Notes under the pieces: generated by a model
Told to the model about the DNA's origin: nothing
The model's database searches: none
What the model saw: only the letters and a program-made list of their open reading frames with translations
Shown: positions 55,862 to 64,000 of the stretch, one piece after another
Position numbering within the stretch: position 1 is the first letter of the stretch
Layout of the letters: each line of letters opens with the position of its first letter
Assembly (NCBI GenBank): GCA_013176395.1
Contig: JABMLP010000006.1
Location: 186,001-250,000, forward strand
From: Venturia oleaginea
Lineage: Eukaryota; Ascomycota; Dothideomycetes; Venturiales; Venturiaceae
Direction of reading: 5' to 3'
DNA: 64,000 nt
Position numbers and translations under genes: made by a program

Positions 55862-58435
55862 CTGCCCCGCTCTTTGATTGAATTCACCTTTCACGTGGCG
55901 TAATTACTGGCAATACGCCATGCCGTAATAATTCGTACTTAGGGCCCACTTACTACCATATTCGGTAAGAGATCTTTTATATTATGCTTACACGCCTTTA
56001 GCGGCCTATATGTACGCTCCTACGATATTTGCCCTGGCCCCTACTTTCTAATTGGTTAACTCTGTCTTAACCCCGTCTTTAGTATTGCAACTGAATCACC
56101 TCAGAATAATACACGGCGGCTAAGACTCCGCTTTTATTGATGTTTTAAGTTGCTGCCAGAATATCGACTCTGAATCGCGCCCCTAATCATAAGCGCAAAG
56201 AGGACCTGGCGGAGGGGGAAACCCCTATTTGCGCAATTTACGCTAAGACTGTGACTCATTTTTCCTAGGGTAAAAGATCTTCAGCTGCCACCGCTATTTT
56301 AGATCCCGCAGATTTTCTGTACGGAAAGATACCTGATACAATTTATGGATTATGAATCACCTATATGGTACGCTATTATTGTCATCTGCCCAATTCAAAT
56401 TGCGAGGAAATTGAATCTCCCTCTTGGGAGTAACCTAACCTAACCTAACAGACGCTGATGCTGGATAAAGAAGGCAAGCGTTCAACAAAGAAATTGCCCT
56501 GCTCGAGCCTCACCAGAAAAATGCGAGGCCTTTCTCTCCTGACAGCACCTTTATGCAGGCGTTGATCGATAGGGATAACTCCCCCTGTTCTGGCTTGATC
56601 GAGGTCTGGCAAGAGAGTCAGGCGCGCCGGCAAGATTTCCAGAAATCCCAGCTCTCCTCGTCCATGCAGGAAGAGCACATTGCGTGGCTTCCATTACACA
56701 ACTTGCGACGAACAAAGTAGGCCTTTTATACCAGCTGTGAGCCTGCGACTTAGGATGGCCACGTTCCTGGGAGGCCAGGATGCTATCGCCGCTATCGCGG
56801 TATTGTGAAAGGTTTTGGGTTCGTGGGGTTTGCATGAGAGATGGTGTATCGACCCTATCGATATGTGCTCTGAAGACTACGGTGCGGGCCACTACGGCCC
56901 GGACGGTATGGCACGAAGGAGCTTGCCATATCCTGCTGTAATTACTCCTAGTTGGTTTCTGTAGAGGTTTCTTTGGCGCGGGATTTCCTGCCTTCTGTCT
57001 TTCGAATCGATTGCGAGTTTTTCTGTCATCGGACATGAAACCGACGAGTCGCGGTGGATTAGGAGAACTTGGCCCAAACGATAACGGCAACTCTTGATGA
57101 AGGCATGCTCGGAGCGGACTCGCATGCCAAAAACTGGATTCACGACCTCCGCTTGCGAATACAAGATAGGATCTTTCATCTCATCTTTCTTTTTTACCTT
57201 GTCATGGCCAAGGGCGGAGAGAATAGTCAAAAAAAATAAGATCAAAGGGATGAGGGTCTGCCCTCTATTTCTTAGGGGGAGGCCCTACTTTCTAGCTATC
57301 GAGTGCCCGTATGATTTTGCGAGAGGCTTTGTAGATTTCTGTCATAAATAGATTCACGATCAAGCTAGATCGGCAATTTGAATGAGTGCTTTGCACCATT
57401 CCGTTGGCAATACCGATGCCCTGGAAAAGAAAGAAGATATGTCGCATCCTGGAAATGGGAGCGTTAGTCGGGTCCCAAGACAAGGCGGTATGCCAAAGAG
57501 GATAGAGGAAGTGACAGAAACCAAGTGGTCGGGTTTCCAGCGGTGAGCCGGTGCGGGAGGAACGATTTTCCCAGTTCCGCGCCCGGACCCCCGTGGCAAG
57601 GAGATGCTTGCTGACTTGTGTCGAAAACCGGTGCTTTTCATTCGTCAGCGAGAAGCCTTGTGATCAGACACCCCACGTGGAGTCTCGGGACACGGTATTC
57701 TCACGGAGATCAAGATGAAGCTCAATTGTCAAGACCACCAACATTATTATTGCGAATGGCATCTCCCTTGGCGCTGTGGAAGGATGTCACTCGGACGGAT
57801 TTCCCCACTGGCTGAGCCGGATCTTTCTCGGCACGGCATCAGCTATGTTTGCGTGTGACTGGTGGGGAGTGGGGGGGACGCATGATCCAACTCTACCTAC
57901 TGTGTATACGTACAATAACGCCCTGCCACCATGGCACTGACCCAGCAATTTGGTTTGTGGCACAGAGATGAATATGCCCCATGCTCTGCTGATCCGGCCA
58001 TTCCTGGGGCCTGGGCTCGTCCGAGATGAGGCTGTTGTCTGTTTGGTTCGGTCGACACGGTTGCGGATAAAGGAGCGAGAATTCAGGCTAAACGAGATGG
58101 TCATCTGGACGTAGATCCTGGAAGATGATCCTGGTACCTCCTACCGACTCTGGCATTTGTACAACGCATGAGACCTTTCGGATAGATGGTCGTACCACGT
58201 TCCCCGAAAGCTTTGATTGGCCACCCGCTTTCTCGTCACGTTACCAAAGCCATTTCTATAAGCTATGGTGAGCGATAGAGCTACAGAGCGACAGAGCGCC
58301 ACCCCCATTTTTAACCACACCGCTCCATGTGATGTTAGACGTTTCGTCGACTACAGTACCAGCGAGCTCCAACATAGGCACGACCATGGGAACTCGTACG
58401 CATTTCATATCTTGCTCCCATCAGCTCGTCTAATT

Positions 58436-58527
58436 TACCATAGACTATGATGATACGTGATGATACGTGATATCCTATGGACTGTGATGATACGTGATGT
58501 CCCATAGACAGTCATGGTACGTGATAC
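58436..58527. repeat. GATACGTGAT repeat cluster in promoter
   Basis: Three exact copies of GATACGTGAT (58452, 58462, 58489) and one variant GGTACGTGAT (58516). They sit within larger ~27-bp units that also contain CCATAGAC or CTATGGAC. They lie 410-490 bp upstream of the next ATG. Confidence 0.8.
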
Positions 58528-58653
58528 TGAAGTGATGAGGTTATAATGCAAAGGAGAGAGGTGACAGGGAATTTCCACTGCCGCACCTTGGACTAATCTT
58601 CCTCAAGCAGCTGCTCACTGCACAGGCTCTTCTGACCTGTTGGCAGCTGACCG

Positions 58654-58727
58654 ACCCCATACCATCACCCCCATCCCCCATCCCCCATCCACCATCCCCC
58701 ATCCCTATCCACTCACCCATCCATCCA
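58654..58727. repeat. CCCCAT microsatellite
   Basis: Degenerate CCCCAT and CCATCCA units in tandem, about 210-280 bp upstream of the next gene. Confidence 0.85.
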
Positions 58728-58936
58728 CGTTCTCGATCCTCACCTGCACCCGCACTCATCCAACAAGAACCGGCAATACCACATCTCTATAGACCCGCAG
58801 CACAACAACAAACACCCTATGAACAATCGCAGAGCACATCCTCTAGATCATTGTATCGCTGATCGCTGATCGCTGACGAAGTTCAACCCAGTCCATCTTC
58901 GAACTGCCACGGCGAACCTCTCGACACACGCGCAAG

Positions 58937-60798
58937 ATGCCTCTGGTCAATCTGGACTCTCAGTGTATACACTCCATCGACGTTCATAACATTCTAGATT
59001 TACACGGACTGTGGTCTGGTAGGCCTCTTCCACCATACCCTCTGTAGTTGCTGCATGGCTAATACTGGAGACGTAGTTTTACATAAATGCGCCAATGCAA
59101 TGGAAGACGGCAAGCGACTGGAGAATTTAAGCTGGCGCCTGTTCTCCCGGGAGTCGTTCTGCTGTGCTCCCCAAGTGACCTCGACACCGCTCCATGGACG
59201 CCTGCAAAATACAGCTTCGACCTCGCATTCGCATTCAGCGCCTACTGCTCTATCGCCTCTCTCCACCAGCACCAAATCCAGCGACTCCGACGACGGTTTG
59301 TTCATGGCTTCCCGACGCTGCGCCCCTCCAGCCCGCAACGAGAGCCATTCACGAAAGCAGCCGCACATTTCTTCGGTGAGTCTGGAGAAGATTGTGGCCT
59401 CGATCAAGGAAAACCAGGACCTGGTCCCGCTTTCGCCACTGCCATCAAGCTTGATTTCCGCCCAACCCATCACGCACACCGCGCACGAGATCGATCCTCC
59501 TGCGGCAATACCCGAGCCCGGAATCCATCAACAAGTCGCTCCTCTGCCACCAACCCTCTCCTCTCCCACTCCGACCTCCAACATTCACATTGCGCCTGCC
59601 GCTTCCTCAATTGTCACTCTCAACGACTCTCGCAGCGACATATCCGATATGTCGCCTCCTCTTGCCTCCAGCGAAACCGAGTCGACCGATATGAGTGCCA
59701 CAAGCATCGTGCGCGGCTTTTCAAAGGGTCAAATCTCTTCTTATCAATCCAGGACCAATCTAGCGCTTGCGCCTAGTCCAACACCGCCTGCCTCGATCGC
59801 AAAACAACCTTCCTGCCTTGTTCGCGGCGCCATGGCGGGGAGTACCACGTCGACCAAGAGTCGGTATGCTTCTAGGGCAGAAGAAGTCACGCTGTCCAAA
59901 AAGAGGCCATTCAGGTTCCAACTGGGTGGCGGCTCTACCGATGATGGAGAGAGCAGCTCCCTCGATTCCTTTGGCGCTCCATCACAAAGACATTCGAATA
60001 CGAAGAGCAGTTTGGGCGACCCAATGCAAAGCCGTGGCTCCAAGACCACGTCATTCAAAGAAGAGGTAGCAACACTGGAGAATCAAAGATGCGCCATACC
60101 CCGAGGATCCTTTCGAAGAATCGGATGAGGAGGACGAAGAAGACTACCGCTCTGGCAGCGCGATCGAAGACGACGACGTGGAAGAGGATTGGGAAGATGA
60201 CGATGAGGCTAGCAGCTCTCCCGCAAACCTGGAGCCTACTTTCAACCGTGTCGACGAGTCGAAACCGAATCTTACCTCGAGGAAATCCCTTTTGACCAAC
60301 CTGATGCATGAGACAGACCGGGCCCTTGCTCTACAGAACGCCGCCTCACATTCCTCTCCGGCCATTCGACGGTCGCGGACCACATCCCCCAATGGTCCTC
60401 TTGGCTCGTCGCCCCAAAATCTACCACAGGCACTTCCCCCAAACCTCGTCCAAGGCCTGACACCAGCTTCTCGAGCCCGCCCCATCGTCATAACCTCGTC
60501 CAGCGTGCATCCTCCAGCACTGTCTCCACGCACGACGCGTAGAAACATGCTTTCCACAGAGCTCACAGAGTCCTTGCGAAAACACCTCTTGTGGGATCGA
60601 CAAGTCAACCGATCCACCACTAACGCTGCACTGAAACGCAGACACACTGCGCAGGATATGAGCAAACTAAAACACTTTCCCGGCGAAAGCCGACCTGCTC
60701 CATCCATCCAGCCGGCAAAGGAGCCGCAAAATACTACAAATTCCTGGAACAACTACTTCGATTCGGGACTGCAAGAATATCACCAAAAGGGATGGTAG
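58937..60798 (+). pseudogene. DUF1752/DUF3295 (AreA GATA-like) regulator, frameshifted
   Basis: Predicted nuclear regulatory protein of the nitrogen/carbon-repression type. Exon 1 (58937-59018) encodes MPLVNLDSQCIHSIDVHNIL and LDLHGLWS. A 58-nt intron joins it to exon 2 at 59077, reading VLHKCANAMEDGKRLENLSW, the DUF1752 signature. A long Ser/Pro-rich linker leads to the DUF3295 part: FRFQLGGGSTDDGESSSLDS, then KTTSFKEEVAT, an acidic block (DPFEESDEEDEED), and WDRQVNRSTTNAALKRRHTA and WNNYFDSGLQEYHQKGW at the end. Near 60084-60088 the frame changes. An extra A in CAAAGATG splits ENQ from DAPYPEDPF, and removing it gives a 600-aa protein. The gene is probably functional and the extra A an error, but I cannot exclude a true lesion. 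Confidence 0.8.
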
Positions 60799-62903
60799 AT
60801 CAGAAAACACCTCACGGCCTTCACTAACGACTCTTTCTCGGATCTTGTCATGGCGACAATGGCGTTTTCAACATTTCGGTACACAGGTGCGGTGCCTCTT
60901 TCTACGGCAGAGTATTAATGGTGGGAGGCTCATTTGCACTTGGTCGAGATCTTGCGGATATACCATTTTGCCTGCTTTTATGATGACTTTCACGACTTTC
61001 TTCTCACCATCCACTGTATGCCAGTTTTCTTCGATTCACGACGAGACTTCTACTGGCGACGGGCGTGCGTGGCTTTTGATTCAGCGGCATAGCGCAGGGG
61101 GGTTTCTGGAATTGGCAACCATAATTTCTACTTTCTTGCTACTACCTCCTCGCGAGTTTCACATGTGCTCACCCCACGAAAAAGGCACACATTTCCTTGG
61201 TATGGATATCCAGCTACCGCCGGTCCATTTCTTCCGATTTGATTTCACTTGCATTTCTGTAGCATACGAATACCCATTGTACTTCTAAAGCGTGGATGGC
61301 GGCAGCTTATTAGAACATCTCGAGCCGCGGAGAGATGGGCGGAGTTTACAGGGGTCTCATCAGGCAGCGCCGTGATGCGACTGCTGTATCTATTTTCACA
61401 TCTGTAAATGGCTGGAGGAGCTACTGCATCATCCAATGATGGTTGAAAATACAAAAGTTAAAACATTCCCGATTTTGTGCTTGATGAGTGCGTGAGTCAC
61501 TTTAAGTGATTATACCTTCTTAAACAAAGTGTTGGGAAAGATGGACTTGTTGCGCCTTTCAGCTTGCTTGTGGTCGGACAAGCGTGTGCCGGATGGGAGC
61601 ATGATGGCATCTTTCGACTCCATCCTAGCGGTCGTGTCCTTCGGCGGGTACAAAGGCGTCTAGAGCGCACCTGTAGACTCTACAAGGATACATGCTTGCG
61701 TTATTGAGCTTTCAACGGCCGTGTCCGGTGTGCTGGGAAGAATTTGCAATCTTCGCAGTGTGCAGGCTTGGAGCTTCGTGGGCTCAGCAGTCAGCACTCA
61801 GCATCAACGATGAGAGCGAAGAGGCGGTAAGAGGATGAATGGCTAGGAAGGTGTGCCGTGCTTATGAATACATAGCGTCCGGATGATATCCAGGGAGCTT
61901 TCATGTGCCATTGTCTTTCCCAACGGGATGCAGGCGGGGGCGTTGGGGGTTTTCTGGATGGTGTCTGCTGCTGCTGTCTTAAGGGTCGGGTCCGACATGT
62001 CCATTCCTTGCATGCGAAACTCCAGACAGCGCAGATGAGTCGGTTGAGATTACTCTCCAGAAAATATTATGGGGCCGTAGCCGTGGCCGAAATCGTGGCC
62101 GAAGCCGACGCCAAAGCCGTAGCCGTAGCCGTAGCCATAATCCTACCCCGTACCGAGGGTGGCTTTAGTATTATATCCGTACATGACATTCTGCAGTTCG
62201 CCAAGCCGTCGATAACCTCTGCTACCACCTCACAAAGAACCACTTCTTTGCTTAATCACCTTCACCCACGCCACGTGTTGTTCTCGAAGGCCACCGTTCT
62301 TGAACTTCGAGGCCTTCAAGTCCCTGCGGGTGGTTTTGGTTGAATCTGCAGATCCCGTGTTAAAGAAGCATCACCGAAGATAGGTTGGTCTCGACACACC
62401 TGTGATGAGGTGCGCCAACATGGCAGAAAAAGCAAGTAGCACGATAGTTTATGGGGAGTTCAGCAAACAGGTTGGTCAAAGCCCGCATCGTTGTTTCGAG
62501 CAGCCGCTTTGGCCTGAAGAGGGAGACCAGAACTTTCCTGTGCTGTCCACTGGAGCCCTGGACGTGAAGGGTTCGAGCATTTTTGAATTAGTTTCCTAAA
62601 TGAGGTCTCTTTAATAGTGGCTGGAATGTTAGAAACAATCATCCAATTCATCGCAGACATGGTTTGCATTCGTCTAGCTCATCTACTTCTATCGTCTTCC
62701 ACGTCCAAGTTCATGATGATCCTGGCCAGTGTCACAGAGCAATGAACAGAGCATTGAAGCCATTTGACGAGCGTCCCCTGATAAACACTAATGGCCATGG
62801 AGCCAGCCTATCACAGTATATATCATCCTTCGGCCGATGGAGCCCGTCGGCGTCGCGTTCAGATATCTACCCCTTTTCATTCCCTCCCTCGCCATATACG
62901 GGA
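60799..62903. other. Gene-poor stretch, 3' flanks
   Basis: This is 2.1 kb between two convergent genes. Open frames are short and unrecognised. It contains the GCCGTA hexamer repeat at 62074-62137. No RNA gene is seen. Confidence 0.5.
62074..62137. repeat. GCCGTA hexamer minisatellite
   Basis: About ten imperfect GCCGTA/GCCGAA/GTGGCC hexamers. Read on the minus strand they give a Gly-Tyr/Gly-Phe alternating peptide, but no complete gene surrounds them. Confidence 0.82.
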
Positions 62904-64000
62904 CTAGAAGTCGTTTTCGTCGGAGCCCGCGATGATCACATTGTTAATCTTGAGGACCATCCGACAAAGCTGCGTGGCCAAGAGCAATTGTTGGCGCTTA
63001 GAGATCAAGGGATCAATAACAAAGTGCTCGCGCATATCTAAGAACAGTTCATTAGCAGAAGTTCAGGGATGGTAATGTGGTGACGATTCCAGGGCAAAGT
63101 GACCAGTTAAGAGAGCCGAGGATGAAATTGAAGAGTTGCAAATGAATAAACTCACCGCTGCTGCCAGTCTGCATGCAATCCACACCTAACTGTGTGTTCT
63201 TCTCCTTGACCTGACGCGACTTAATGGATGCCAACGTCTCAATTGGCGAAAGACCGCTGTTTTGGGCCAAAGCCATGGGCACACAATCCAGCGCGTCTGC
63301 AAAGGCTCGCATGGCGTATTGTTCCAGTCCTGGACTCTATTGACGAGTATCAGTATCCTGGTCAGTTTTCACACGATAAACATACCTTGACAGCGGCCTC
63401 CTCAACAGCCAACGAGCATGCGATTTCTGCCGCTCCTCCACCATAAACAATACGGTTGTCACGCACCAGATTACGGACTACGCACAGCGCGTCATGTAGC
63501 GAGCGCTTGGCTTCATCGATAATCTGCAAACCAAATCAGTACACACCAAACATGAATCCTAACAAGAAACTGCTTACCATTTTGTTTGATCCTCTGACAA
63601 AGACAGTAACCGCACGAGTGTTAGCGCACTCTTCAATCACCAGCATCTTATCTCTTGTGGTGCCAAAGGACATCTCACGAACAATGCCAGCCTTACCAAG
63701 CTTGTCTGCAGTTAGGTCCTCGAATCGTGGTACAATGCGACCATTCGTTGCGATGGCAATGAGCTCAATTTCTGGTCCACCTACCCACCGGACAGCGGGT
63801 AGCTTGTTTGTGAGAAGCAAGTGGTTCGCCTCGTCGTCAAAGCCCCATTGGCAGATGACCACGTTGGCTCCTGTGTCCTTGATTTGCTGGATCATCTCAG
63901 CGAATTTGCCTGTCTCGTACTTTTGTAACCGCTTGAACTCTTCGACTGATGTAATGTCCAACTTATGCTTCGTCTTTGGCTTTGGAGGCTCGAATGCGCA
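62904..64000 (-). CDS. CCT5: Chaperonin CCT subunit epsilon, 3' part
   Basis: Subunit of the cytosolic TRiC/CCT ring that folds actin, tubulin and other proteins by ATP hydrolysis. The gene runs off the right edge, so the N-terminal half is missing. Visible exons are 64000-63578, 63523-63386, 63336-63156 and 63037-62904, all in phase. Diagnostic segments are [10 protein letters not shown] at the edge, [99 protein letters not shown] and the end [35 protein letters not shown] is specific for the epsilon subunit. It is constitutive housekeeping, and nothing is unusual in the visible part. Confidence 0.96.

Larger units (their letters stand above)
55862..58936. other. Long gene-poor stretch
   Basis: This is 3 kb without a gene I can support. 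The first ~600 bp are AT-rich and look like degraded mobile DNA, including a CCTAACCTAACCTAAC run at 56434-56449. Open frames at 56551-57090 and 57787-58104 (minus) have no recognisable features. The last 500 bp contain two repeat blocks and the promoter of the DUF1752/DUF3295 gene. Confidence 0.5.

Noticed and set aside
56434..56449. Interstitial telomere (CCTAA repeats)
   Set aside because: Only about three units of CCTAA, not CCCTAA; too short to be more than chance or a repair scar.
56551..57090. 179-codon minus-strand frame
   Set aside because: Basic, low-information sequence without motif; no supporting splice or family signal.
62041..62343. Gly-Tyr-rich minus-strand gene
   Set aside because: Only the hexamer repeat is Gly-rich; flanking frames contain stops and no signal peptide is present.

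Overview
The window is nuclear DNA of a filamentous ascomycete (Pezizomycotina). Genes carry short introns of about 45-150 nt with GT..AG ends and CTRAC-like branch sites. Their products include Zn(II)2Cys6 factors, cutinase, P450 and DUF7053, DUF1275 and DUF1752/DUF3295 proteins. Gene content would suit a plant-associated leotiomycete-type fungus, but the class is a guess. The right edge cuts a gene; the left edge falls in sequence where I see no gene.

Layout. 1.4-8.5 kb is housekeeping: mitochondrial ribosomal protein uL6m, the karyogamy protein KAR5 and an ataxin-10/CTR86 homologue. 9-11 kb holds two decayed tandem copies of a small Cys-containing protein gene and a secreted Cys-rich protein. 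11.9-18.2 kb holds a ten-exon Zn2Cys6 transcription factor and the SNF1/AMPK-alpha kinase. 19.2-21.9 kb is a transposon patch (pogo/Fot1-like plus Tc1/mariner-like). 22.4-34 kb is accessory: cutinase, P450, a DUF7053 protein, two MFS transporters, an HD-domain phosphohydrolase and a small membrane protein. 35-46 kb has a large serine-rich protein of unknown function, a short-chain dehydrogenase, a nest of mobile elements, a small secreted Cys-rich protein, a DUF1275 membrane protein and a TAPT1/EMP65 homologue. 47.5-55.9 kb is a second, larger transposon island with one complete, recently inserted Ty3/gypsy chromovirus, a near-full-length pogo-like element and solo LTRs. 56-64 kb has a long gene-poor stretch, a DUF1752/DUF3295 regulator and the 3' part of CCT5.

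How the genes relate. I see no operon-like or biosynthetic cluster. Cutinase, P450, MFS carriers and the small secreted proteins fit surface and host or substrate interaction, while SNF1 and the DUF1752/DUF3295 protein belong to carbon and nitrogen regulation.

Most unusual points: (1) a complete Ty3 element with self-priming signals but a lost protease catalytic aspartate; (2) three related pogo-like elements whose ends carry different 17-bp repeat arrays; (3) five otherwise well-preserved genes each broken by exactly one nonsense codon or 1-nt indel, which is either real decay or assembly error; (4) a 21-bp tandem repeat inside an intron and a 21-nt micro-exon. I did not find a clearly new multi-gene system.
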